Below, in pieces: positions 1 to 6,770 of a stretch of DNA of 7,386 nucleotides. The DNA is from Prevotellaceae bacterium (GTDB taxonomy: Bacteria > Bacteroidota > Bacteroidia > Bacteroidales > UBA932). Positions within the stretch are counted from its first letter, which is position 1. Every line of letters begins with the position of its first letter. Both the position numbers and the translations under genes were made by a program. Under the pieces are notes generated by a model. That model did no database searches and was not told where the DNA came from. It saw only the letters and a program-made list of their open reading frames with translations. Where the stretch lies: contig JAIRLT010000014.1 of NCBI GenBank assembly GCA_031259225.1, positions 1 through 7,386 on the forward strand, read 5' to 3'.

Positions 1-2
1 CT

Positions 3-2267
3 GTAGCCGCTTCCGCGTGGACGCCGGGGCAAGTCAATTTTGCCGACGTCATCGTGCCGCTGGCGTTGGACAGGCTGCTCACCTATTCCGTTCCTGCCGC
101 ATTGGGGGACAGGGTGGCAACCGGCAAGCGGGTAACCGTGCCGGTCGGGAAAAAAAACTATACCGGTTTAATCCGCCGTATCCATTGCCACCCGCCGGAA
201 AACTATGCGGTGAAAGACTTGTTGGCGGTACCGGATGACCGCCCGGCGGTAACGGAAATACAATTGCAACATTGGGAACAGCTCGCCGGCTATTACCTGT
301 GCAGCATGGGCGAGGTGATGAAAGCCGCATTGCCTAACGGTTTGCGGACGGCTTTCCGACCGCTGACCGAAACCTGTGTACGTTTGCATCCGTCCATCTC
401 ATCCGAAGAGGAACTGAACGGCTGCTTGGATGCCTTGAAGCGGGCGGAAAAACAGGAAGCATTGCTGTTGTCGTACCTTTCGTTTGCCGAAGAACTGGAT
501 TTTGCACATCCGCATGAGGTTCCTAAAAAGCAACTGTTGCAAGGGAAGCAGGCAGCCGCAGCCCTGACGGCGTGCGTGAAGAAAAATATTCTGGAACTTG
601 TTACACACGAAACCTGCCGGCTGGATTTGTCGGCGACCGCCAGCAAAGCCGCGCCGGTGTTGTCGGCGGCGCAACAGCAGGCGCGCGATGAAATCGACGC
701 GCTGTTCCGGCAAAAGAACGTCGTCCTGTTGCATGGCGCTACGGCATCGGGGAAGACGGAGGTGTACATCGACCTGATTGCCGAACAGCTCCGGAACGGG
801 CGGCAGGCGCTGTACCTGTTGCCGGAAATCGCGCTCACCACGCAGATTATCGAGCGCCTGCAAAGCGTTTTCGGGAACATCGTTGGTGTGTACCATTCAA
901 AATACAACAACAATGAACGCGCCGAGATTTACCATGCCGTGCCTTCTATCTACCGGGTTATCCTTGGCGTGCGTTCGTCGCTGTTCCTGCCGTTCGATAA
1001 CCTGGGCTTGATTATCGTGGACGAGGAGCATGAAACCACCTATAAACAGTACGACCCCGCGCCGCGTTACCATGCGCGCGATGCCGCTATCATGCTGGCG
1101 CAACTGCACCGCGCCTCCGTATTACTCGGCACCGCCACGCCGTCCATCGAGAGTTATTACAATGCCCGTGCCGGGAAATACGGGCTGGTAACCCTTACGG
1201 AACGGTACCACCGCGTGCAGCCGCCTGCCATAACCATTGTAAACGTTGTGCGCGAACGGAAGCGGAAAAAAATGTACGGACTCTTGTCGCAGTCCCTGCT
1301 GGATGCGATAGGCGAGGCGCTGGGCAGGAAGGAACAGGTGATTTTATTCCAAAACCGGCGCGGTTATTCGCCTTTTGTGCAGTGCGCCGAATGCGGGCAC
1401 ATTCCCCGCTGCGCCCAATGCAGCGTGAGCCTTACTTATCACAAGCGGGGGAATGTGTTGCTATGCCACTACTGCGGCGCATCGCAACCGCTATTGACCG
1501 TATGCCCCGAATGTAAAAGCGCGAACATCCAAACCAAAGGCTTCGGCACGGAACGGATGGAAGACGAACTGCAACTGTTTTTCCCGCAGGCGCGGATAGC
1601 CCGGCTGGATTTGGACGCCGCACGCGCAAAACATGCTTACAGCCGTATCCTCGGCGGCTTTGCGCAGCGCCGCATCGATATTTTAGTCGGCACGCAAATG
1701 ATAACCAAAGGGCTGGATTTTGAACATGTATCACTTGCCGGCGTCCTCAATGCCGACGCCCTGCTGAATTTCCCCGACTTCCGCGCGCACGAACGCAGTT
1801 TCCAACTGATGATGCAGGTGAGCGGGCGCGCAGGGCGCAAAGACAAACAGGGGCGTGTGATTATCCAAACCATGCAGCCCGCCAACCCGGTTATCTACCT
1901 GGTGCAGGAAGCCGACTACAACGGCTTTTTCAACCTGCAACTGCACGAACGGAAGGAATTCCATTTCCCGCCCTATTCCCGGCTGGTGAGCATTACCCTC
2001 AGGCACCGGCAACCGGATACCTTGCGGCAGGCGGCGGAGACGTTGCGCCATCTTTTGGCGCCAACATTGCAACAGCGGCTTACCGGTCCGTTCCAGCCGG
2101 TGGTGAACCGCATACAGAACCGTTACCTTGCCTGCTTCTGGGTGCGCCTCGAACGCGACGCTAGCGCCCGGCAATTGAAACATTTCCTGACGGAACAACT
2201 GGCGGCATTGCATCAACAGCCCGGACTGTCGGGCGTCGAAACGTCGGTGGATGTAGACCCGATGTGA
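3..2267 (+). CDS. priA: Primosomal protein N' (PriA), replication-restart DNA helicase, 5'-partial
   Basis: PriA is a 3'-to-5' superfamily 2 helicase that recognises stalled or collapsed forks and reloads the replicative helicase in the cytoplasm. Residues below are counted from the GTG at 54. Visible motifs are Walker A GATASGKT (228-235), the DEEH box (323-326), GTATPS (359-364), GTQMITKG (546-553) and QVSGRAGR (588-595). Eight cysteines (444, 447, 453, 456, 471, 474, 484, 487) form the PriA double zinc-binding insert. The N-terminal 3'-DNA-end binding domain is recognisable (ADVIVPLALDRLLTYSVP), but its first strand is encoded upstream of the GTG at 54. No ATG, GTG or TTG occurs in frame between 3 and 53, so the true start is probably outside the window. 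All helicase motifs are intact and the frame runs unbroken to TGA. No clear terminator follows it; an AT-rich repeat-like tract begins within a few bases of the stop. Confidence 0.97.
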   Translation, partial: VAASAWTPGQVNFADVIVPLALDRLLTYSVPAALGDRVATGKRVTVPVGKKNYTGLIRRIHCHPPENYAVKDLLAVPDDRPAVTEIQLQHWEQLAGYYLCSMGEVMKAALPNGLRTAFRPLTETCVRLHPSISSEEELNGCLDALKRAEKQEALLLSYLSFAEELDFAHPHEVPKKQLLQGKQAAAALTACVKKNILELVTHETCRLDLSATASKAAPVLSAAQQQARDEIDALFRQKNVVLLHGATASGKTEVYIDLIAEQLRNGRQALYLLPEIALTTQIIERLQSVFGNIVGVYHSKYNNNERAEIYHAVPSIYRVILGVRSSLFLPFDNLGLIIVDEEHETTYKQYDPAPRYHARDAAIMLAQLHRASVLLGTATPSIESYYNARAGKYGLVTLTERYHRVQPPAITIVNVVRERKRKKMYGLLSQSLLDAIGEALGRKEQVILFQNRRGYSPFVQCAECGHIPRCAQCSVSLTYHKRGNVLLCHYCGASQPLLTVCPECKSANIQTKGFGTERMEDELQLFFPQARIARLDLDAARAKHAYSRILGGFAQRRIDILVGTQMITKGLDFEHVSLAGVLNADALLNFPDFRAHERSFQLMMQVSGRAGRKDKQGRVIIQTMQPANPVIYLVQEADYNGFFNLQLHERKEFHFPPYSRLVSITLRHRQPDTLRQAAETLRHLLAPTLQQRLTGPFQPVVNRIQNRYLACFWVRLERDASARQLKHFLTEQLAALHQQPGLSGVETSVDVDPM

Positions 2268-2341
2268 GGAAATTCCAAAATTCCAAGATTTCAAAAAACG
2301 CCTGTTATTCATTAATTTTATCCCCCACGCCCGAAAACAAT

Positions 2342-2365
2342 TTACAGATTTACGGATTTACAGAT
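2342..2365. repeat. 8-bp tandem repeat, three copies
   Basis: Three adjoining copies of TTACRGAT (TTACAGAT, TTACGGAT, TTACAGAT), followed by a broken fourth copy (TTAAG). The tract lies in the 184-nt gap after priA and runs almost directly into a 14-bp palindrome. The repeat itself is seen directly. Its role is unknown. Confidence 0.8.
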
Positions 2366-2369
2366 TTAA

Positions 2370-2388
2370 GCTGACGCGTCAGCCAATT
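2370..2388. repeat. 14-bp perfect palindrome plus shared cap motif
   Basis: GCTGACGCGTCAGC at 2370-2383 is a perfect palindrome. Positions 2376-2388 read, on the - strand, AATTGGCTGACGC. The same 13 bases occur on the + strand at 6324-6336, and a one-mismatch version (AATTGGCTGCCGC) occurs at 6617-6629. The AT-rich tract beside it (CAATTAACAATTAATAATT, 2384-2402) reaches the -33 box of the next promoter. It could be an operator for the downstream gene, but its recurrence elsewhere suggests part of a dispersed repeat. Confidence 0.7.
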
Positions 2389-2401
2389 AACAATTAATAA
2401 T

Positions 2402-2431
2402 TTTGAAATCTTTAAATTTTGCTTATCTTTG
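2402..2431 (+). promoter_or_regulatory. Bacteroidota-type promoter for the aminotransferase gene
   Basis: A -33 box TTTG (2402-2405) and a -7 box TATCTTTG (2424-2431) are separated by 18 nt. The phylum consensus is TTTG-N19-TAnnTTTG, read by the primary sigma factor of Bacteroidota. Transcription would begin near 2437, leaving a leader of about 15 nt before the ATG at 2452. This rules out the in-frame TTG at 2419, which lies upstream of the start point. Confidence 0.8.
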
Positions 2432-2451
2432 TAACCATTGAATTGTTGATT

Positions 2452-3654
2452 ATGGTAGCTAATTTGAAAGAACTCTTTTCGGACAGCGCTAATAACATGA
2501 AATCGTCTGTTATCCGTGAATTACTGAAAGTATCCCAACAACCCGAAATCATTTCCTTTGCCGGCGGACTGCCCGCCCCCGACCTGTTTCCTGTCGGGAT
2601 ATTGAAAAAAATGGCGGTGGAAGTGCTGGAAACCGACAGCGCGCTCGCCTTACAGTATGGTCCTACCGAAGGCGACAAACGCCTGCGCGAAATCATCGTC
2701 GAACGCTACCGCCGGGAAGGCGTGGCGACGGAAATAAAGAACGTGATTATTACCACCGCCTCGCAACAGTGCATTGATATTGTCGCCAAACTGTTTTTAA
2801 ACCCGGGCGACACGGTGGTATGCGAATTGCCCTCCTATCTTGCCGCCTTGCAGTCGTTCGCTTCTTACCGGGCGGAAATGGTGGGCGTGCGCCGCAAGAA
2901 CGACTTGGAAAACGTCGTCGGGAAATTAATAGCGGAAGGTCGCAAACCCAAATTCATTTACGTCATCCCCGACTTCCAAAACCCCGCAGGCACGACGCTG
3001 TCGCTTGACGAACGGAAAATGGTGCTCGACGTAGCCCACCGCCACGACGTGCTGGTTGTGGAAGACAGCCCCTACCGCGAACTGCGTTTCGAGGGCGAAA
3101 CATTGCCGACGCTTTACCAGTTGGACGGCACGGGGCAGGTCGTTACGTTGGGAACGTTTTCCAAGATCTTTGTGCCGGGCTTCCGTTTGGGCTGGCTGCT
3201 GGCGCATGAAGACATTATCACAAAGGCTGTCGTGGCAAAGCAGGCAATGGATTTATGTTCGCCGGTGTTCGACCAGAAAATTACCGCCCGCTTCTTCGAC
3301 CAGCATTATTTTGAAGAGAACTTGAAAAAAGTGATTGCCGCCTACCGTGAAAAACGCGACGGCATGCTGGCGGCATTTGAAAAATACATGCCCGGGGGCG
3401 TTACGTGGACGCGCCCGCAGGGGGGACTGTTCCTCTTCCTCACCCTGCCCGGGGCTTTGGATGCAAAAGATTTATTCGACCTCGCTATCAAGGAAAATGT
3501 GGCGTTCGTGCTTGGCGAAGCCTTCCACTGCGACGGCTCCGGCAAAAATACCCTACGCATCAACTTCTCGTATATGAGCAAAGAGCTGAACGAAGAAGGC
3601 GTGAAACGCTTAGCCAAAGCCATCCGGCAATTGATGGGGAATACAAAGATTTAA
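2452..3654 (+). CDS. PLP-dependent aminotransferase, class I/II, LysN/2-aminoadipate-like
   Basis: This is a 400-residue cytoplasmic fold-type I transaminase that moves an amino group between an amino acid and a 2-oxo acid through pyridoxal phosphate. Visible landmarks from the ATG at 2452 are the N-terminal SFAGGLPAPDLFP (35-47), N177 in PDFQNPAG, D205 and Y208 in VVEDSPYRE, Schiff-base K238 in GTFSKIFVPGFRLGW with R245 at the phosphate site, and carboxylate-binding R369 in LRINFS. These fit the subgroup containing LysN-type 2-aminoadipate transaminases and the catalytic domain of MocR regulators. There is no N-terminal winged helix here, so this is an enzyme and not a MocR regulator. The exact substrate cannot be read from sequence; broad specificity for aromatic, branched or 2-aminoadipate substrates is possible. 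The start is set by the promoter leader. The last codons (TKI-stop) lie inside a tandem repeat, so the C-terminal tail may be repeat-derived. Confidence 0.93.
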   Translation: MVANLKELFSDSANNMKSSVIRELLKVSQQPEIISFAGGLPAPDLFPVGILKKMAVEVLETDSALALQYGPTEGDKRLREIIVERYRREGVATEIKNVIITTASQQCIDIVAKLFLNPGDTVVCELPSYLAALQSFASYRAEMVGVRRKNDLENVVGKLIAEGRKPKFIYVIPDFQNPAGTTLSLDERKMVLDVAHRHDVLVVEDSPYRELRFEGETLPTLYQLDGTGQVVTLGTFSKIFVPGFRLGWLLAHEDIITKAVVAKQAMDLCSPVFDQKITARFFDQHYFEENLKKVIAAYREKRDGMLAAFEKYMPGGVTWTRPQGGLFLFLTLPGALDAKDLFDLAIKENVAFVLGEAFHCDGSGKNTLRINFSYMSKELNEEGVKRLAKAIRQLMGNTKI

Positions 3655-3675
3655 AAATTCAAAGATTTAAAAAGA
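3644..3675. repeat. 16-bp tandem repeat overlapping a stop codon
   Basis: Two adjoining 16-bp units, CAAAGATTTAAAAATT (3644-3659) and CAAAGATTTAAAAAGA (3660-3675), match at 14 of 16 positions. A partial third copy (AAAGATT) starts at 3671. The first unit contains the aminotransferase stop codon (TAA, 3652-3654) and encodes its last three residues. A related string, CCAAGATTTCAAAAAA, follows the priA stop codon at about 2284. Confidence 0.75.
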
Positions 3676-3721
3676 TTGCGTGAAATACAAAAAATACCTG
3701 TAAACTTTCAATTTTATAATT

Positions 3722-5830
3722 ATGAAAAAAATTATCATCATCACGATTATCCCTTTACTGGCAATGAACAGTTGTAAACCCTCCATCCCGGTGCATTATC
3801 CCGCCACCGCGAAAACCGACCATACCGATACCTATTTCGGTACGCAAGTGCCCGACCCCTACCGCTGGCTCGAAGACGACCGGTCGGACTCCACCGCTGC
3901 ATGGGTTGCGGCAGAGAATGAAGTAACCTTTGGTTACCTGGAAAAAATCCCCTTCCGCGCCGCTATCCGCGAAGCCCTGACCGCTATCTGGAACTACCCG
4001 AAAGAAGGCGTCCCGGCAAAGTATGGCGGCAAGTATTTTGTGTATAAAAACAATGGCTTGCAAAACCAGTCCGTGCTTTACATTTTGGACAGCCTGCACG
4101 CCGAACCGCGCGTCTTCCTTGACCCGAACACGCTGTCGGACGACGGCACTACGCGCGCCGGCAGTATCAGCGTGTCGAACGATAACAAGTACGTAGGCTA
4201 TACCGTTTCCGCCGGCGGCTCGGACTGGCAGGAAATCCGCATAAAAGATATCGCCGGCAACGATCTGCCCGATGTGGTCAAATGGGTTAAATTCTCCGGC
4301 ATCTCATGGCTCAACGACGGCTTCTACTACAGCGGCTACGACGCCCCGAAAGGCAGCGCCCTCTCGGAACAAAACCAGTTCAACAAAGTATATTACCATA
4401 AATTAGGCACGCCGCAGGCAAGCGACCGACTTGTTTACAGCGACCCGGAAAATCCGTTGCGCTACAACCGTGCGTACGCCACCGAAGACGGGCGGTTTTT
4501 AATCCTTTCCGTATCCGGCGGCACCGACGGCAATACGTTAGCGATAAAACCGCTGAAAAAACCGGGCGCAGGGTTTATTCCCGTAACCCCCGCCAATTTT
4601 GACCATGAATTTATTCCGGTGGAAAATTTCGGCGACGCTGTTTATATCCTCACCAACCACGGGGCGCCGCGTTACAGGTTGATGAAAGTAACCGTCGGCA
4701 ACGGGCAGCCGCAATGGGAAACCGTTATTCCCGAAAACGAGGATGTGCTTGTTTCCGCCACCGTAGCCGGCGATAAAATTGTTGCCGAATACCTGCACAA
4801 CGCCTATTCGCAACTGTTCATTTTCGATAAGGACGGCAAAGGGAAAACAGCGCTTGAACTTCCCGGCATCGGCAGCGCCGGGAGCATCAGCGGGAAGAAA
4901 GGCGAGAACGAACTGTTCTATTCGTTCACTTCCTTCGCCTCGCCCACCGCCATTTTCCGCATTGCCGACATACGTACGCCTGCGCCGGAACTTTATAAAG
5001 AAACACAATTGAATATCCAACCCAGCAAGTACGTTACCGAACAGGTATGGTACGAAAGCAAGGACGGCACAAAAGTCCCGATGTTCATCGTATATAAGGA
5101 AGGCACGCCGCGCAACGGGAAAAACCCCGCATTGCTTTACGGCTACGGCGGATTTAATATCAGTATGACGCCGGCGTTCAGTATTGCCAATATGTTGTTT
5201 TTGGAAAATGGCGGCGTTTATGCGGTAGCCAACCTGCGCGGCGGCGGCGAATTTGGCAGCGAATGGCACAAAGCCGGCACCAAACTGCAAAAACAAAATG
5301 TATTCGACGATTTTATTGCCGCAGCCGAATATTTAATAAAAGAAAATTACACGTCCTCCGCGAAACTGGCTATCCGCGGCGGTTCCAACGGCGGGCTGCT
5401 GGTCGGCGCATGTATGACGCAACGCCCCGAACTGTTCAAAGTCGCGCTGCCGGCGGTTGGCGTGATGGACATGCTGCGCTTCCACAAGTTCACCGTCGGC
5501 TGGGGCTGGGTGGATGACTACGGCTCCAGCGACAACGAAGAGGAATTCGAGTATATTCTGGGTTATTCGCCGTTGCATAATATTAAAGCCGGCGTGCGGT
5601 ATCCCGCCACGCTCATCACCACCGCCGACCATGACGACCGTGTGGTGCCGGCGCACTCGTTCAAGTTTGCCGCCACGTTGCAAGCCGCGCAAGCCGGCAA
5701 CAACCCGGCGCTCATCCGCATTGACACCATGTCCGGGCATGGCGCTTCGTCCACCGCCAAGTCCATCGAAGAATATACCGACGTCTGGGCGTTTACTTTC
5801 TATAATTTGGGAATGAAATTCGGGCAATAA
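3722..5830 (+). CDS. Prolyl oligopeptidase, family S9A, putative lipoprotein
   Basis: This 702-residue serine peptidase cleaves short peptides after proline. It has the S9A architecture: a short N-terminal helical part (DPYRWLEDD, 45-53), a seven-bladed propeller gate covering roughly residues 80-430, and a C-terminal alpha/beta hydrolase domain. The catalytic triad is intact: S555 in GGSNGG, D638 in DHDDRVVP and H673 in SGHGAS. R640 and W596 match the substrate-binding Arg and Trp of pig prolyl oligopeptidase. Length is near the usual 700-710. Residues 1-18 form a basic, hydrophobic leader ending AMNSC, a loose Bacteroidota-style lipobox with C18 as lipidation site. This suggests membrane anchoring, probably periplasmic, because no acidic surface-export signal follows the cysteine. 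It begins 67 nt after the aminotransferase. I found no good promoter in that gap, so readthrough from upstream is possible. A terminator follows. Confidence 0.95.
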   Translation: MKKIIIITIIPLLAMNSCKPSIPVHYPATAKTDHTDTYFGTQVPDPYRWLEDDRSDSTAAWVAAENEVTFGYLEKIPFRAAIREALTAIWNYPKEGVPAKYGGKYFVYKNNGLQNQSVLYILDSLHAEPRVFLDPNTLSDDGTTRAGSISVSNDNKYVGYTVSAGGSDWQEIRIKDIAGNDLPDVVKWVKFSGISWLNDGFYYSGYDAPKGSALSEQNQFNKVYYHKLGTPQASDRLVYSDPENPLRYNRAYATEDGRFLILSVSGGTDGNTLAIKPLKKPGAGFIPVTPANFDHEFIPVENFGDAVYILTNHGAPRYRLMKVTVGNGQPQWETVIPENEDVLVSATVAGDKIVAEYLHNAYSQLFIFDKDGKGKTALELPGIGSAGSISGKKGENELFYSFTSFASPTAIFRIADIRTPAPELYKETQLNIQPSKYVTEQVWYESKDGTKVPMFIVYKEGTPRNGKNPALLYGYGGFNISMTPAFSIANMLFLENGGVYAVANLRGGGEFGSEWHKAGTKLQKQNVFDDFIAAAEYLIKENYTSSAKLAIRGGSNGGLLVGACMTQRPELFKVALPAVGVMDMLRFHKFTVGWGWVDDYGSSDNEEEFEYILGYSPLHNIKAGVRYPATLITTADHDDRVVPAHSFKFAATLQAAQAGNNPALIRIDTMSGHGASSTAKSIEEYTDVWAFTFYNLGMKFGQ

Positions 5831-5856
5831 AAAAATACCCGCAAGGGACATTCTAC

Positions 5857-5898
5857 AACCCCCGCCGTTGCCGGAAGGTAGCAGCGGGGGTTATTTTT
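5857..5898 (+). terminator. Intrinsic terminator after the prolyl oligopeptidase gene
   Basis: AACCCCCGC (5857-5865) pairs perfectly with GCGGGGGTT (5884-5892), followed by ATTTTTT. The interior can extend the helix after one C-A mismatch and closes on GGAA (5873-5876), a GNRA tetraloop. It lies between convergent genes. The - strand side has only a distant T-run (beyond 5838), so it works best for the + strand gene. It may also limit transcription from the HTH gene. Confidence 0.9.
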
Positions 5899-5921
5899 TC
5901 CACACAAATGCTTATTTATAA

Positions 5922-6215
5922 TTAAGCATATTTCAATATCAATTTAGGGTCGATATGTAACCGTTTATGGAGGTTTTTAGCGGCATCCAAAGACAGGTGC
6001 CGCTTGCCGTTCATGAATAAACTGAAAGAAGAGTCATCCATGCCTATAAGTTTGCCCATGTCCTTTTGCTTGATATTGCGTTTTAGTATTTCTTGCCGTA
6101 TTATCCGTACCAAAGGCGAACTGTTGCGTGCAGCAAGGCGTTTGGATGTTTTTTTTGCCTCTTCGTCACCGGCGCGCGCCGGGATTTTGGAATTATTTTT
6201 AACTGCTTTTTTCAT
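5922..6215 (-). CDS. Small XRE-family helix-turn-helix protein, HigA-antitoxin-like, without a partner
   Basis: This is a 97-residue protein. Residues 1-30 are rich in Lys and Arg and look disordered. Residues of about 36-90 form a Cro/C1-type helix-turn-helix domain, with QKDMGKLIGMDDSSFSLFMNG as the core and LSLDAAKNLHKRLHIDPKLIL after it. The second stretch resembles the C-terminal half of HigA-type antitoxins, which bind operator DNA and neutralise a RelE-fold toxin. No toxin gene lies on either side: downstream is the terminator region and upstream are repeats, with the nearest toxin (6818-7147) in a separate operon with its own antitoxin. It may therefore be a solo regulator or an orphan antitoxin. 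The ATG at 6215 was chosen because the -7 box lies at 6239-6232. The longer frame starting at 6254 would begin upstream of the transcript. A small AT-rich inverted repeat (ATGCTTA/TAAGCAT, 5908-5929) overlaps its stop codon. Confidence 0.85.
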   Translation of the reverse strand: MKKAVKNNSKIPARAGDEEAKKTSKRLAARNSSPLVRIIRQEILKRNIKQKDMGKLIGMDDSSFSLFMNGKRHLSLDAAKNLHKRLHIDPKLILKYA

Positions 6216-6231
6216 AACTTTTTTTGATTTG

Positions 6232-6262
6232 CAAAGGTAATTTTTTTTTTTCATTCCACAAA
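6232..6262 (-). promoter_or_regulatory. Consensus Bacteroidota promoter for the HTH gene
   Basis: On the - strand, TTTG (6262 to 6259) and TACCTTTG (6239 to 6232) are separated by exactly 19 nt, which matches the phylum consensus. The spacer contains a long A-run. Transcription should begin near 6225, about 10 nt before the ATG at 6215. The 17-bp tandem repeat block begins shortly upstream of the -33 box. Confidence 0.88.
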
Positions 6263-6283
6263 TTTATTTTCAAATGCACTAAT

Positions 6284-6334
6284 ATGACTAATGTGCTAAT
6301 GTGATTAATGTGCTAATGTGACTAATTGGCTGAC
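6284..6334. repeat. 17-bp tandem repeat, three copies, the last degenerate
   Basis: The units are ATGACTAATGTGCTAAT (6284-6300), GTGATTAATGTGCTAAT (6301-6317) and GTGACTAATTGGCTGAC (6318-6334). A decayed earlier copy ends at 6283. Each unit is itself built from two CTAATGTG-like halves. The last unit merges into the cap AATTGGCTGACGCC (6324-6337). There are no spacers, so this is not a CRISPR array. Confidence 0.8.
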
Positions 6335-6340
6335 GCCACA

Positions 6341-6584
6341 TCATTGCGAGCGAAGCGGCGTGCGTCGTCATTCCGACCGGAGCGCGCGAGGGATCCCTCG
6401 ACTCCGCTCGGGACAGGCTGCGCGGAGTGGAGGAAACTGCCTCGGAACGCAGGGCGATGCAAAGCAGCAGGTGCTGGATGCAGCAGATTTCTCGACTCCG
6501 CTTCGCTCCGCTCGAAATGACGGCGCGACGAGCGTCATTGCGAGCCCCCACGCTACGCTCGGGGCAGGCTCCGCGAAGCAATCC
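6341..6584. repeat. REP/MITE-like cluster of palindromes
   Basis: This non-coding, GC-rich cluster contains nested inverted and direct repeats. TCATTGCGAGC occurs at 6341-6351 and 6535-6545. Positions 6366-6384 and 6504-6522 are inverted copies matching at 17 of 19 positions. CGAGGGATCCCTCG (6387-6400) is a perfect palindrome. ACTCCGC (6401-6407) pairs with GCGGAGT (6422-6428). An 18-nt string at 6410-6427 recurs at 6561-6578 with three mismatches. The right unit folds from ATTGC (6537-6541) to GCAAT (6578-6582). Strings such as CATTGCGAGC, GAAGCAATCC and TCGACTCCGCT are familiar from dispersed palindromic repeats in many bacterial genomes; this is from memory, not a search. No transposase is present, so it is probably a non-autonomous or passively spread element. 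The open frames through it arise from the repeat composition. Confidence 0.8.
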
Positions 6585-6589
6585 AGTTT

Positions 6590-6630
6590 AGTTGAAAATT
6601 GAGAGTTGAAAGTTGAAATTGGCTGCCGCC
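6590..6630. repeat. AGTTGAA repeat tract ending in the cap motif
   Basis: Short imperfect copies of AGTTGAA (at 6590, 6604 and 6611) run into AATTGGCTGCCGCC (6617-6630). The latter matches AATTGGCTGACGCC (6324-6337) at 13 of 14 positions in the same orientation, so the palindrome cluster is flanked by direct repeats about 280 bp apart. It is either a flanking repeat of an inserted unit or the end of a modular repeat. Confidence 0.65.
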
Positions 6631-6648
6631 GGAAAAAATCGAAAAAAA

Positions 6649-6656
6649 TAACTTTG
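6649..6656 (+). promoter_or_regulatory. Orphan -7 promoter element
   Basis: TAACTTTG matches the Bacteroidota -7 consensus TAnnTTTG. No TTTG lies at the expected distance upstream; that position (about 6626-6629) falls in the GC-rich cap motif at 6617-6630. No convincing gene follows within the roughly 150 nt before the hairpin at 6771. It may be a decapitated promoter, a weak promoter for a small RNA, or chance. Confidence 0.4.
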
Positions 6657-6768
6657 TACGACGAAATTCTATAAATATTCTACAAACCTAAAAGTCGGAA
6701 ATGTAGCCATATTCAAGGCAGAGGTGTATGCTCATCATGCAAAAAATTTAAGGAAAAGCACAGTATAG
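6652..6768 (+). other. Open stretch without a start codon, possible decayed gene end
   Basis: Between the orphan -7 box and the hairpin, one + strand frame stays open for 39 codons and ends at TAG (6766-6768). It includes VAIFKAEVYAHHAKNLRKS, which reads like ordinary protein, but no ATG, GTG or TTG gives a sensible start. On the - strand, the only short frame is 16 residues (MMSIHLCLEYGYISDF). I do not recognise either. The stretch could be the remnant of a deleted gene, part of a dispersed repeat, or a small RNA of about 140 nt ending at the hairpin. Confidence 0.2.
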
Positions 6769-6770
6769 AC

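Noticed and set aside
1731..2312. 193-codon antisense frame overlapping the priA 3' end
   Set aside because: It mirrors conserved PriA helicase motifs and has no promoter or family features of its own.
2419..2451. Upstream TTG start for the aminotransferase
   Set aside because: It lies within the promoter, upstream of the expected transcription start, and would add a hydrophobic stretch (LIFVTIELLI) that is not part of this family.
3678..3709. Promoter for the prolyl oligopeptidase (TTG 3676-3678 with AAACTTTC 3702-3709)
   Set aside because: The -7 box has two mismatches and the spacing is 23 nt, too long for the Bacteroidota consensus.
4538..5296. 252-codon antisense frame inside the prolyl oligopeptidase gene
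   Set aside because: The + strand gene is complete with an intact catalytic triad. The antisense frame is a shadow of GC-rich codon use and shows no recognisable motif.
6216..6254. Longer N-terminus for the HTH protein from ATG 6254
   Set aside because: The consensus -7 box (6239-6232) lies inside this extension, so the transcript would begin after that start codon.
6284..6334. Possible CRISPR array
   Set aside because: The units are 17 bp, directly adjoining and without unique spacers, and no cas genes are present.
6288..6602. Open frames of 94-97 codons on both strands through the repeat block
   Set aside because: They arise from GC-rich palindromes, read as Arg/Ser-rich low-complexity protein on both strands at once, and have no promoter-linked start.
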